Source of the DNA: Nocardia sp. BMG51109
GTDB taxonomy: Bacteria; Actinomycetota; Actinomycetes; Mycobacteriales; Mycobacteriaceae
Length of the DNA: 64,000 bases
Reading direction: 5' to 3'
Assembly (NCBI RefSeq): GCF_000526215.1
Contig: NZ_JAFQ01000004.1
Coordinates: 5,766,001 to 5,830,000 of the forward strand
The notes beneath the pieces were generated by a model. That model worked only from the letters and a program-made list of their open reading frames with translations, ran no database searches and was not told where the DNA came from. Numbering within the stretch: position 1 is the stretch's first letter; each line of letters begins with the position of its first letter. The translations under genes and the position numbers were made by a program. Shown piece after piece: positions 1-8,791 of the stretch.

Positions 1-383
1 TGGTCGAGGATCACCGACAGCACCGGCTCCTGGAGTTGGTAGGACGTGCCCAGGTCGCCGCGCAGCAGCCCGCCGAGATAGTCGAGATACTGCTGACCGA
101 GCGGATCGGTGAAGCCGTATTTCGCGTTGACCGGCGCGAGCTCGTCGGGCGTGCGGTCGCGGCTCTGTCCGGCGGCGAGGTTCAGCAGCAGCGTCGCGCG
201 GTCGCCGGGCGCCAGGGCCTGGAGCAGGAAGGTGGTGGTGGCCGCCGCCCACAGCACCAGCGCGGCCCCGGCGATCCTGCCGGCCCACGCTGTCGCGGTG
301 CGCCGGCCCGGCCGCCGTCGCGCGGGTTGTCCGAACTCGCTGGAAATGTCTCCATCGCTGGAAATGTCGGCAGTGGTGGTCAT
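1..383 (-). CDS. Oligopeptide/dipeptide ABC transporter permease (DppB/OppB type), partial
   Basis: This is the N-terminal part of an inner-membrane permease; the rest lies beyond position 1. About 127 residues are visible: a charged Arg-rich start, then a first membrane helix (residues about 33-54), then an external segment containing NAKYGFTDPLGQQYLDYL and LLRGDLGTSYQ. That segment is the typical block after helix 1 in DppB/OppB permeases. The ATG overlaps the TGA of the upstream binding-protein gene (ATGA), so the two are very likely translated together. The substrate cannot be told from this fragment. Confidence 0.85.
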   Translation of the reverse strand, partial: MTTTADISSDGDISSEFGQPARRRPGRRTATAWAGRIAGAALVLWAAATTTFLLQALAPGDRATLLLNLAAGQSRDRTPDELAPVNAKYGFTDPLGQQYLDYLGGLLRGDLGTSYQLQEPVLSVILD

Positions 384-2044
384 TCGACGAACCTCGCATC
401 GGAGAAGACCGGCTCGCCCTGGGACTTCTCGATCCACACGTCCCGCAGCCGGGGCGCCACCGCGATCGACGTGGTCTGGGTGTAGAGGCCGATGGCGGCT
501 GCCTGGTCGGAGATGATCCGTTGGGCCGCCGAGTAATAGCGCTGCCGCTGCGCCGGATCCGTTGCGGCGTTGCCCTGTTCGATCGTCCGCTGGAGTTCCG
601 GATCATTGTAGTATGCGGTGTTGTTGGGGTTCGGGCTGTTCGGGAGGCGCTGCCGCCAGTTGATGTGGAGCAGGCCCGGGGTCGGGCTGGTCCAGTAGCC
701 GACGTAGCCGTGGTAGGTGTCGGCGGGAGCGTACTTGCCGCCGAAATGCTCGCTCTGGGTGGCGGGGACCAGGCGCACGTCGAAACCGACCTCCCGCGCC
801 TGTTGCGCCATATCCTGCAGGACCGCCGCGCCCTCCGGGCCCACGATCGCGCCGGCCGCGTAGATCAGCGAGATCTCCAGCGGCTTACCGTCTTTCAGCC
901 GGATTCCTCGATCGTCGCGCCGGGTCCACCCGGCGTCGTCGAGCAACCGGTTCGCCCGGGCGGGATCGTAGCGGTAGGCGTCGTCGAGGGCCGGGTCGTA
1001 GTCGGGGGTGCTCCGGCTGAGCGACCCGTTGCCGTTGTAGGGCACCACGCCGAGGAACGCTCCGCGCACCGCGGCGCGGCGGTCGGCCGACCAGGCGAAG
1101 GCCCTCCGCACCCGCACGTCGTCGAACGGCGCGCGGGTGACGTTGAGGCTCACGGCGTTCGGGCGTCCGCCCGTAATGTACTGGCGCAGCTGGAACCTGG
1201 TGCTCGCATCCGCCCAGTCGACCACCGGGACGTTGTAGATGACATCGGAGGATCCGCTGGTCAGCGAGCCGTACCGGAGTACCGGATCCTTCAGGAATTT
1301 CCAGATCACCTTCTCGACATACGGTGGCCCCTGGTGCCGTGCGTTCGCGGGCGCGGAATTGTAGTTCGGATTGCGGACGAAGGTGATCGCCCGGTTCCTT
1401 TCCCATTTCTCCAGAACGAACGGCCCCGACCCGACCGGCGCCGTGCAATTCGCCTCCGGACCACGGGCCAGCGCCGTGGGCGACTGGATTCCGAAATAGC
1501 CCTGGCTGAGGACGGTCAGCAGCGGCTCGTAGGGCGACTTCAACTCCAGCCGATAGGTGAAGTCGTCGAGAACCCGGCCGGCGGAGAAATACGGACCCAG
1601 ATAGGCGGTCACCGTGGAATTCTGGGTCTTGGTATCGAGGTAGGTGTCGAAGTTGGTTTTCACCGCGGCGGCGTCGAGTCGGGTGCCGTCGGTGAACCGC
1701 ACATCGCGGCGCAGGTGAAAGGTGTAGGCGAGACGATCGGGGGAGACGTCCCAACCGGTGGCCAGCCAGGGCACGACCGTGCCCTCGTCGGTGAGCGACA
1801 CCAGGTTGTCGAGGTATTGCCGTGCCAGATAGGCGTTCTGGACCCAGCCCGCATGGGCACACGGCGGTTCCTGTTCGTGCCCGTACTCGATCACGCCGCC
1901 GTCGACCGGACGGCCGGTTGCCGCAGGCACGCCGGTGGCCCGCCCGTCGCCGGTGCGCGGCGCGGCACAGGCCGAACTCGCGACCAGTACACCTATCGCC
2001 GCCACAGCCAGCACGACCCGACCCCGCACCCTCATCACTCGCAT
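380..2044 (-). CDS. ABC transporter substrate-binding lipoprotein, family 5 (peptide/solute)
   Basis: This 554-residue extracytoplasmic solute receptor starts with a basic, hydrophobic signal sequence ending in VASSACAAP, a plausible lipobox with Cys26. The mature part has the SBP_bac_5 (DppA/OppA) landmarks: LATGWDVSPDRLAYTFHLRRD early on, FTDGTRLDAAAVKTNFD, and the later AFAWSADRRAAV block. Its length is normal for the family. It is the first gene of an operon that continues into the permease through an ATGA overlap. A second ATG lies three codons downstream of the first. The ligand is unknown; members of this family also carry nickel, sugars or antibiotics. Confidence 0.9.
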   Translation of the reverse strand: MRVMRVRGRVVLAVAAIGVLVASSACAAPRTGDGRATGVPAATGRPVDGGVIEYGHEQEPPCAHAGWVQNAYLARQYLDNLVSLTDEGTVVPWLATGWDVSPDRLAYTFHLRRDVRFTDGTRLDAAAVKTNFDTYLDTKTQNSTVTAYLGPYFSAGRVLDDFTYRLELKSPYEPLLTVLSQGYFGIQSPTALARGPEANCTAPVGSGPFVLEKWERNRAITFVRNPNYNSAPANARHQGPPYVEKVIWKFLKDPVLRYGSLTSGSSDVIYNVPVVDWADASTRFQLRQYITGGRPNAVSLNVTRAPFDDVRVRRAFAWSADRRAAVRGAFLGVVPYNGNGSLSRSTPDYDPALDDAYRYDPARANRLLDDAGWTRRDDRGIRLKDGKPLEISLIYAAGAIVGPEGAAVLQDMAQQAREVGFDVRLVPATQSEHFGGKYAPADTYHGYVGYWTSPTPGLLHINWRQRLPNSPNPNNTAYYNDPELQRTIEQGNAATDPAQRQRYYSAAQRIISDQAAAIGLYTQTTSIAVAPRLRDVWIEKSQGEPVFSDARFVE

Positions 2045-2145
2045 CGGGCCCGAGTGTGCCCGGCCGATATCCGTAGCTCAGCTGTTTCGATCATGCAGGT
2101 TTTATCCGGTGATCGTTCAGTGGGTCGCGTCGTAACCTTCCGTCC
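2045..2145. promoter_or_regulatory. Divergent promoter region between ABC importer and flavin monooxygenase
   Basis: About 100 bp separate two divergent start codons, so promoters for both genes must lie here or inside the neighbouring genes. The stretch is slightly AT-richer than the flanking genes. I see no convincing inverted repeat and do not assign -10/-35 boxes. Confidence 0.4.
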
Positions 2146-3537
2146 ATGAGTGTGCCCCTGAGGTTTTCCGCGTTTGTGATGAATACCACGTCGCATATCC
2201 TGCACGGCGCCTGGCGGCTGCCGGACGCGCGGCAGACGGATTTCCATTCGCTGGAACACTGGGTGTCGCTGGCGAAGACGCTGGAGCGCGGGCGGTTCGA
2301 CTACATATTCTTCGCCGATGTCGTCGGGCTCTACGACGACTATCGCGGCTCGTGGCAGAAATTCGTCGACAGCGGGTTGCAGATACCCAGTAACGACCCG
2401 CTGGTGCTGGCCTCGGCGCTCGCCTACAACACCGAGCATCTCGGCATCGCGATCACCAGCTCCATCCTGCAGGAGCACCCGTTCGATTTCGCGCGCAAGA
2501 TTTCCACGCTCGACCACGCCTCGAAGGGGCGGATCGCCTGGAACATCGTCACCAGCCTGTCGGGGAATGCCTGGCGCAACTTCGGATACGACACCATCAC
2601 CCCGCACGACGAGCGCTACGAGTGGGCGCAGGAATACGTCGACGTCGTCTACAAGCTGTGGGAGGGCTCCTGGGACGACGACCCACTGGTGCAGGACAAG
2701 GCGTCGGGCGTGCACGCCGATTTCTCGAAGGTGCACAAGATCCACCACGACGGTAAGCGGTACCGGGTGGAGGGGCCGCATCTGGTGGCGCCGTCACCGC
2801 AGCGCACACCGGTGCTGTTCCAGGCCGGGTCATCCTGGGCGGGAAGGCGTTTCGCGGCCCGCAATGCCGAGGCACAGTTCATCCAGTCGCCGAGCCCGGC
2901 GGCCGCGAAGGCGCTGATCGACGACACCCGCAGGCTGGTCGCGGAGGCGGGGCGGCGGCCGGAGGATCTCCAGTTCTTCCAGGGACTGTCGTTCGTGGTC
3001 GGCAGCACCGAGGAGGAGGCGCGGCGCAAGGCCGAGGAGCTGGACGAGGTGATCGACCCCACCACGATGGTCGCCCACGCGGCCGGCGGGCTCGGCCACG
3101 ATCTCGGCTTCTACGACCTCGACACACCGATCGGCGAGATCGAAACCGAAGGCACCCGAAGCACTCTCGCCTGGCTGCGGGAGGCGGTGCCGGACCGGGA
3201 GCCGACGGTGCGGGATCTGGCGAAGCTGCGCAGCCGCAACGGGCGCATCGTCGGCACCCCGGAGGGGATCGCCGACGCGCTGGAGCGGTGGCGCGCGGCG
3301 GGCATCGGCGGGGTGAACGTCGTCAACGCGACCATTCCCGGCAGCTACGAGGAATTCATCGACGAGGTGCTGCCGGTGCTGCGGCGGCGCGGGCTGGCGC
3401 AGCACGAGTATGCCGAGGGCACGGTGCGGCGCAAGGTCACCGGCCGTGACCGGCTCCCGGACAGTCATCCGGCGGCGGCCTACCGCGGCGCGTTCGGTAA
3501 GGCCGAACTCGACCGCGCCGCGACCGTGGCCGGGTGA
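2146..3537 (+). CDS. FMN-dependent bacterial-luciferase-like monooxygenase (NtaA/SnaA/DszA subgroup)
   Basis: This 463-residue enzyme of the nitrilotriacetate-monooxygenase branch of flavin-dependent two-component monooxygenases uses reduced FMN from a partner reductase. Supporting blocks are the start ending in HGAWRLPD, ALAYNTEHLGIAITSSI, FARKISTLDHASKGRIAWNI, HDERYEWAQEYVDVVYKLWEG, and PQRTPVLFQAGSS before the C-terminal barrel strands. Length is typical. The family oxidises chelators, organosulfur compounds and heterocycles; the substrate here is unknown. No flavin reductase is adjacent. It diverges from the peptide importer, and such pairs often serve scavenging of sulfur or nitrogen sources (inference only). 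Confidence 0.9.
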   Translation: MSVPLRFSAFVMNTTSHILHGAWRLPDARQTDFHSLEHWVSLAKTLERGRFDYIFFADVVGLYDDYRGSWQKFVDSGLQIPSNDPLVLASALAYNTEHLGIAITSSILQEHPFDFARKISTLDHASKGRIAWNIVTSLSGNAWRNFGYDTITPHDERYEWAQEYVDVVYKLWEGSWDDDPLVQDKASGVHADFSKVHKIHHDGKRYRVEGPHLVAPSPQRTPVLFQAGSSWAGRRFAARNAEAQFIQSPSPAAAKALIDDTRRLVAEAGRRPEDLQFFQGLSFVVGSTEEEARRKAEELDEVIDPTTMVAHAAGGLGHDLGFYDLDTPIGEIETEGTRSTLAWLREAVPDREPTVRDLAKLRSRNGRIVGTPEGIADALERWRAAGIGGVNVVNATIPGSYEEFIDEVLPVLRRRGLAQHEYAEGTVRRKVTGRDRLPDSHPAAAYRGAFGKAELDRAATVAG

Positions 3538-3711
3538 CGCGTCCGCCCGGACGTCAGAGTTTCGTCACCGTTTCGGGAGGCTTCCCGCGCGGCATCGTGG
3601 GTCATGATCGTGGGGCCCGGTGTTGCCGCTGGCGAATCTCGCCGACGCGGTGTCGGTGCGCGCCTGCGCCGAATCCGGGCGCCGATACCGTGCGCGTCAG
3701 GAGGAGTGAAG

Positions 3712-4884
3712 GTGGCGACCGTCGCCGAGCGGGTTCAGGCCCGGATCGAGCGTTTCCGCAGCGACCGGGTGACCGATGCCGGGGGAGCGGGCCGATTCCT
3801 GCACGGACGTCCCGCCCGGCCCGGTGACATCGTGCTCACCAGCAACGACTACCTGGCGCTGGCGAGCGAGGGCCGCATTACCCGCGCGACGGCCACGGCA
3901 CTGGGCCGGGACGGGGAGCGGTCGCCCGCCGACGTTCATCGAAAGCCGTTGGCGCACATGCTGTCCGAGCACATGCATGCCGGGTCGGGCATCGTCTGCC
4001 AATCGGGCTGGGCCGCGAATACCGGTCTGCTGCAGGCGATCGCCGACACCGAGACCCCCGTCCACATCGACGAGCAGGCGCACATGTCGCTGCGGCACGG
4101 TGCCGTCGGGGCGGGAGCGTCCGTGCACACGTTCCGGCACAACCGCCCCGACCACCTGCGCGATCAGCTGCACCGGCACGGTCCCGGCATCGTCGCGGTC
4201 GACGCGATCTACAGCACCAGCGGCGGCCGCAGCCCGCTGCCCGAGCTGTGCGATGTCGCCGACGAGACCGGCAGCGTGCTGGTCGTCGACGAATCCCATT
4301 CGCTCGGCATCGACGGCCCGCACGGCGAGGGCGCGGTGGCGGCGCTCGGTCTCGCGGACCGGGTGCCGTTCCGGACGGCGAGCCTGGCCAAGGCGTTCGC
4401 GGGCCGCGCCGGATTCATCGCCGTGCGCAGTCCCGATTTCGTCGGCTATTTCGAACAGGCGTCGTATCCGGCCGTGTTCTCCTCGGCGCTGCGCCCGCAC
4501 GACATCGCGGGCCTGGCCGCGACGGTGGAGGTGATCCGCGCGGCGGAGGATCGGCGGGCACGCCTGCGAGGGGTCGCGGATGTCGTACGAAAGGAACTGG
4601 GCTCCTTGGGTTTCGATCTGGAGGGCTCCGACAGCCAGATCGTGTCGGTGCCGACCGGACCGGAGTCGAGGGGTCTCGCGATCCGGTCGGTCCTGGAGCG
4701 GCACGGGGTGCTCGGTGCGCCGTTCTGCCCGCCCGCCACGCCACCGAACCGATCGCTGATCAGGTTCTCCTTACACGCGGCGTTGAGCGATGCCGATATC
4801 GACCGGATCATCCTGGCGTGCACCGAGGTTCGCGACCGATACGGTGCGACCGCACCGGACCGGCGAGTGCTGGGACGAGGCTGA
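3712..4884 (+). CDS. CqsA/LqsA-like alpha-hydroxyketone autoinducer synthase (PLP-dependent alpha-oxoamine synthase fold)
   Basis: The 390-residue product resembles Vibrio CqsA far more than ordinary KBL/BioF enzymes. Matching blocks are LTSNDYLALAS, GIVCQSGWAANTGLLQAIAD, HGPGIVAVDAIYSTSGG, VVDESHSLGIDG and TASLAKAFAGRAGF. Lys227 in SLAKAF should form the PLP Schiff base, and Asp193 in VVDESHS should contact the pyridine nitrogen. CqsA enzymes join an acyl-CoA to an amino acid-derived substrate to give CAI-1-type signals. GTG 3712 is chosen because AGGAGG at 3699-3704 lies 7 nt upstream; the in-frame GTG at 3706 is too close. The resulting length equals that of CqsA. No CqsS/LqsS-type sensor kinase is visible nearby, so signalling is inferred and an alpha-oxoamine product for another purpose is possible. 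Confidence 0.82.
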   Translation: MATVAERVQARIERFRSDRVTDAGGAGRFLHGRPARPGDIVLTSNDYLALASEGRITRATATALGRDGERSPADVHRKPLAHMLSEHMHAGSGIVCQSGWAANTGLLQAIADTETPVHIDEQAHMSLRHGAVGAGASVHTFRHNRPDHLRDQLHRHGPGIVAVDAIYSTSGGRSPLPELCDVADETGSVLVVDESHSLGIDGPHGEGAVAALGLADRVPFRTASLAKAFAGRAGFIAVRSPDFVGYFEQASYPAVFSSALRPHDIAGLAATVEVIRAAEDRRARLRGVADVVRKELGSLGFDLEGSDSQIVSVPTGPESRGLAIRSVLERHGVLGAPFCPPATPPNRSLIRFSLHAALSDADIDRIILACTEVRDRYGATAPDRRVLGRG

Positions 4885-4967
4885 CCGGCACCGGCGCCCG
4901 GGTATGCGGCCGAACCGATCAGGAATCGAGAAGCGCTGGTCAACGGCTCGCCAGTAGCGTCGATGCC

Positions 4968-5438
4968 ATGACGAAATCGGACACCACGCAGACCGGGCGA
5001 ACGGGCAAGGGGCGAAGCGGTTCACTTTCCCTATGGTTCCAACGAAAGATGAATGCCCGCACGGTAAACCGAATCCGCCGCAAGACCGGCAAATCCATGG
5101 GCATGGACCTCCTGATCCTGCACACGACCGGCCGCCGCACCGGCGAGCCCCGCCGAACCCCGCTGACCTGGTTCCCCGACGACCCCGACGCCTGGCTGGT
5201 CATAGCCTCGGGCGGCGGCCCCCGGAACCCCGACTGGTACACCAACCTGATGGCCCACCCCGACCGGGCACAGATCGAACTCCACGGTCACGACGCGGTT
5301 CCGGTAACCCCCCGCCTTCTCGAGGGACCCGACCGCACGGCGGCCTGGAGCCGTATCACCAAGGCCCAGCCCCGCTACGCCAAGTACCAGAACAAGTCCG
5401 ACCGGGTGTACCCGCTGGTTCGGCTCGTGCGGCAATGA
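4968..5438 (+). CDS. Deazaflavin (F420)-dependent nitroreductase-like protein, DUF385/DDN family
   Basis: The product is 156 residues. The core LLILHTTGRRTGEPRRTPLTW followed by WLVIASGGGPRNPDWYTNLMAHP is diagnostic for the DDN/FGR family of split-barrel F420-binding oxidoreductases of actinobacteria, which reduce quinones and nitro compounds. The N-terminal 25 residues are basic and polar, as in mycobacterial members. The ATG at 4968 lies 83 bp after the CqsA-like gene on the same strand, so co-transcription is possible but unproven. Confidence 0.85.
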   Translation: MTKSDTTQTGRTGKGRSGSLSLWFQRKMNARTVNRIRRKTGKSMGMDLLILHTTGRRTGEPRRTPLTWFPDDPDAWLVIASGGGPRNPDWYTNLMAHPDRAQIELHGHDAVPVTPRLLEGPDRTAAWSRITKAQPRYAKYQNKSDRVYPLVRLVRQ

Positions 5439-5574
5439 ACGGCGGGTGAGCGAGGTTGATGCCGGACCGTTCGACGGTGTGCCCGGTCGGTTGGCGTCGT
5501 CGTCACGCGGTCGGCGGGGGAGGCTGTGGGTGTAGCCGTGCATGTTGGCACATGGGACGCAATGTCGGCGGGGC

Positions 5575-6873
5575 TCAGAACGGTGCTGGTTGCCGTGCGA
5601 TGCGGCAGCGGGTGATGGCTTGGTGCCGGCGATAGTGCGCCAGCAGGTACGGGTCGTTGCCGGGACGGTCGGTCGTGGACATGTGGCGCTCCCACCAGGT
5701 TTCCTCGTAGAGCAGGTTGACGCTCTCCTCGGCGGTGGGCGCATCCGAGGGCGGCTGTATGCCGGTCGTCGGTTGCTCGGGCATCGGCGGCTCGGCTATG
5801 ACCGGAAGACCGGTGTCGGACACGGTTATTCGCTCGATGCCGGTGTGGTGCCGCCAGTGCTGCGCGCCGCCGGGCAGCGCCGTGCAGTTCCAGTAGCGGT
5901 GTGATTTGAGGTCGTGGTGACGTTTGCACAGCGGGTGCAGGTTGCCCGGTATCGTCCAGCCGCCGCGAGCGGGATTCTCGTGGTCGAAGGCGACCACATG
6001 GTCGAGTTCGCATCGTCGTGAGGCGACCGAGCACCCGGGGAACGTGCAGGTCGGATGCTGGGCACGCACGTGTGCCGCGACATCGGCGCTCGGACGGTAT
6101 GTCAGTGCCCCCGGTGGCGGATCGGTGAGTCCACCGTGCCGCGAATGACCACCACCCGTTCCGCGTGAACGGGCAGCACCGAGCCGCCGACCGATTCGGC
6201 CCTGACCCGGCCGCCGAACGGCGCCGCAGCTACGGTCGAAACCGATCGAACACCGGCGAGGTCAGTGGGATCTGCACCGGTAGCGTGCGCTCCGGCGCCG
6301 GAAACTTGCTCGTGAACGATGCGCTCGCCCCAACCCAGGAGCCGGGATACGGCATCGACGGTCGAAAATGTCGGTACACCGGCAGGGTCAGCTCCGGCGG
6401 TGTGCACGTCGGATCTGTGCGCGCAGTTTCGCGGGCGTGAGTTCGATGGCGGCACGGGCAATCTGCTCGTCGAGAACGGCCAGGGTAGCGATGGAGGCGT
6501 CATCCCCGATAACCGCGGTGAGCATGCGCAGGTTGCCGTAATCGACAGCCCCGTGGGCGACACTGTCGGCGAGGGCCGGCATCCGCAACAGCAGTGAACC
6601 GGCCTCCACCAAGCCCCGCGCGGCCGTATGAGTGCAACGCAGCCGAGCGGAAATCTCCGATAGTGCATCATTTCCCGCCAAGACGGCATCGGCCCCCGCA
6701 TCCGCCGCGGCGACCATCCGGGATTCCCAAAGATCCAGCGCCGCCAGAATCTTGTGATAACAAGCAACATTCTCGGCCCGGCGCGCGAATTCGAGAGCAT
6801 CGAGACGGTGCTCGGAACCATCAGGATCGCGTGAGTCCTGATGTGTACCAATAACTTCCGTCCCCCCGAACAT
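5575..6873 (-). pseudogene. DUF222 / HNH endonuclease (13E12-repeat family), frameshifted
   Basis: The N-terminal piece (6873-6388) is in frame and shows a DUF222 helical domain (AENVACYHKILAALDLWESR, LEAGS-like and DYGNLRMLTAVIG blocks) up to LTPAKLRAQIRRAHRRS, then a stop. The C-terminal piece is in another frame (about 6110-5575). It has the family junction GALTYRPSADVAAHVRA, the CTFPGC motif and an HNH core with LDHVVAFDHENP, NLHPLCKRHHDLKSH. The middle, about 6120-6390, cannot be read through in either frame. Total span fits one normal family member, so this is one decayed gene, not two. The family is a common repeat in actinobacterial genomes and a recombination target. Confidence 0.75.
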
Positions 6874-7207
6874 GCATTCGATACTACCACGGACGGGGGA
6901 GCCGAGCTACCTGGAATCTCCGATGTGGCGATAGGTTCGGGTCGGCGACGACATCCACGACGTCCGGCATCGTATCGATGCAAACGTCATTGACATCGCC
7001 GCCCACCCCATTCAATACTCGAGTCTCCGGGCATATCTCGGTAGTTATCAGGTGTGCCGTTATTTCGGGACGGGCGAGTCGGCTTTCGGTCGGTTCTACC
7101 CGAAGCCCCAAGATATTTCGCGTTCCTGGAGGGCTTCGCATTTCTGTGGAACCTGACCGACCCTGTCCGTGCAGCCCGATACTGCATCGGATAGGTGACG
7201 AGTGCCG
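6874..7207. other. Intergenic stretch without a supportable gene
   Basis: This 334-bp stretch lies between the start of the DUF222 relic and the stop of the NmrA gene. Small overlapping open frames exist on both strands but lack a ribosome site and any recognisable motif. Composition is less GC-rich than the neighbours. I see no hairpin with a T-tract. Confidence 0.5.
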
Positions 7208-8092
7208 TCACGGCAATCGAGCACTCTGCTCCAACAGCGGTTGAAGTTGCTGTGCCCCTGTCCTTTCGAGCCAGGTGCGAAAGTTCATCAGCCCCGGGTG
7301 CAGGGCGCGGAGTTCGGTGATGTCGACCTCGGGGATGCTGCCGTCGCCGCTGTTGATCCGCTCGTAGCCCTGGGCGAAGCGTTCGCTGATGCGGCGCAGT
7401 TCCTCGATCGGGCGTTGGAGGTAGGGGACCGGGTGACCGACGGCGGCGGTGATCTCGGCGGCGACCTCGGGTGGGGTGAGGGCTTCGCCGGCGAGTTCGA
7501 GTGTCCTGCCGCGATATTCGTCGGGGTCGGCCAGGGCCAGCGCCGCGAAGGCGGCGATGTCGTCCAGCGCGATGAACTGCTGGCGCACGTGCGGGGCGGC
7601 GGCGGTGCGCAGCGCGCCGTCGCGGACTCCGACCGTGGCCGACTGGGTGACGAGGTTCTCCATGAACGAGCTCGGCCGCAGGATCGTGGCCGAGATGCCC
7701 GAGGCGGCGATGTACTGCTCGACCTCCCACTTGGCTTCCTGCCCGCCCCGATCGGCGCCGAGGCCCGAGCTGTAGACCAGATGCGCCACACCGTGTTTCA
7801 CCGCGGAATCGGTGACGGTCCGGCCGGCGTGCGCTTCGTCCCGGCCGGGTGCCAGCGGCCCCGGATGGACATGGAACACCCCGTAGGCACCGGCCACGTA
7901 CCGGTCGATCGCCGCGGCGTCCTCCAGCGATCCGGCGACGACCTCCGCGCCCGCTGCCGCCAGTGCCCGAGACTGGGGGCTGTCCGGGTCGCGGGTCAGC
8001 GCGCGCACGCGCTGGCCGTCCGCGAGTAGCCGGGCCGCGACCGCCCCACCCTGCTGTCCGGTCGCGCCGACGACGAAAACCACCTGATCCAC
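7208..8092 (-). CDS. NmrA-like NAD(P)-binding protein
   Basis: This 294-residue atypical short-chain dehydrogenase begins with a Rossmann nucleotide-binding loop VVGATGQQGGAVA. It continues with ALTRDPDSP and AAGAEVVAGSLED, the second strand and acidic region of NmrA/HSCARG proteins, then VYSSGLGADRGG. The family includes redox-sensing regulators and NAD(P)H:quinone or azo reductases; which applies here cannot be told. The GTG start is supported by AGGAGG seven bases upstream. It faces away from a TetR gene across a region with two matching palindromes, so it is the likely target of that repressor. Confidence 0.87.
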   Translation of the reverse strand: MDQVVFVVGATGQQGGAVAARLLADGQRVRALTRDPDSPQSRALAAAGAEVVAGSLEDAAAIDRYVAGAYGVFHVHPGPLAPGRDEAHAGRTVTDSAVKHGVAHLVYSSGLGADRGGQEAKWEVEQYIAASGISATILRPSSFMENLVTQSATVGVRDGALRTAAAPHVRQQFIALDDIAAFAALALADPDEYRGRTLELAGEALTPPEVAAEITAAVGHPVPYLQRPIEELRRISERFAQGYERINSGDGSIPEVDITELRALHPGLMNFRTWLERTGAQQLQPLLEQSARLP

Positions 8093-8138
8093 CGCGATAC
8101 CTCCTCGATCGGGCCCGACGCCGGGCCTCGAATTTAAG

Positions 8139-8154
8139 CGGAGAACTGTCTCCG
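8139..8154. promoter_or_regulatory. Operator candidate 1, CGGAGA-N4-TCTCCG
   Basis: The sequence CGGAGAACTGTCTCCG has perfect 6-bp inverted arms. It sits between the divergent NmrA and TetR starts, 28 bp from an identical pair of arms at 8167-8182. It is the expected place and form for a TetR dimer site. Confidence 0.75.
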
Positions 8155-8166
8155 TTTGTGACTATA

Positions 8167-8182
8167 CGGAGAGAATTCTCCG
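8167..8182. promoter_or_regulatory. Operator candidate 2, CGGAGA-N4-TCTCCG
   Basis: The sequence CGGAGAGAATTCTCCG repeats the same arms as the first site, extended to 7 bp by the flanking A and T. It lies 30 bp before the GTG of the TetR gene, suggesting autorepression. Confidence 0.75.
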
Positions 8183-8212
8183 TTTGGCAACCGTGGGCGG
8201 TAGCATCGTGCC

Positions 8213-8785
8213 GTGGTCGACAAGGCGGTCAAACCCCTGCGTGCGGATGCGCGCCGCAATCGTGAGCTGGTCCTGGCCACGGCCGGGGAGATGCTGTCCG
8301 CCGAGGGGATGGCGGTGTCGTTCGACGAGATCGCGCGGCGCGCCGGGGTGGGGGTCGGCACCGTCTACCGGCATTTCCCCACCCGGGACGCGCTGCTGGA
8401 GGCGGTGCTGCTCGGGCGGCTCGAGCAGTTCGTCGAGCAGGCTCGGACACTGGCGTCGGCCGATGCCGAACCGGGTGCGGCGTTCCTGGACTACTTCGCC
8501 CGGTTGGTCGGCGAGGTCGCACTCAACCAGGCGCTGTGCGAAGCGCTGGAGTCGGATCAGGGCTCGGATATGGTTGCGACCGAGAAGATCCGGGACTCGT
8601 TCCGGCGGGAGTTCGGCACGCTGCTACGACGCGCGCAGAGCGCGGGGGCCGTGCGGTCTGATCTCGATGCCGCCGATGTGCAGGATCTCCTCGTCGGTGC
8701 CGCGGCTGCGGAACGACGGGCACGGCTGCGCGGCGCGCCGAATTATCTGCTCCCGATCGTTCTGGCCGGCTTGCGTCCGGAATAG
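8213..8785 (+). CDS. TetR-family repressor (local regulator of the NmrA gene)
   Basis: This 190-residue protein has an N-terminal DNA-binding domain of three helices. The helix-turn-helix SFDEIARRAGVGVGTVYRHF lies at about residues 34-53, followed by FPTRDALLEAVLLGRLE and an all-helical ligand domain. The start is GTG. It diverges from the NmrA gene, and two copies of one palindrome lie in the 120-bp gap, the classic layout of a self-regulating repressor with a divergent target. The inducer is unknown. Confidence 0.92.
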   Translation: MVDKAVKPLRADARRNRELVLATAGEMLSAEGMAVSFDEIARRAGVGVGTVYRHFPTRDALLEAVLLGRLEQFVEQARTLASADAEPGAAFLDYFARLVGEVALNQALCEALESDQGSDMVATEKIRDSFRREFGTLLRRAQSAGAVRSDLDAADVQDLLVGAAAAERRARLRGAPNYLLPIVLAGLRPE

Positions 8786-8791
8786 ACCGTC

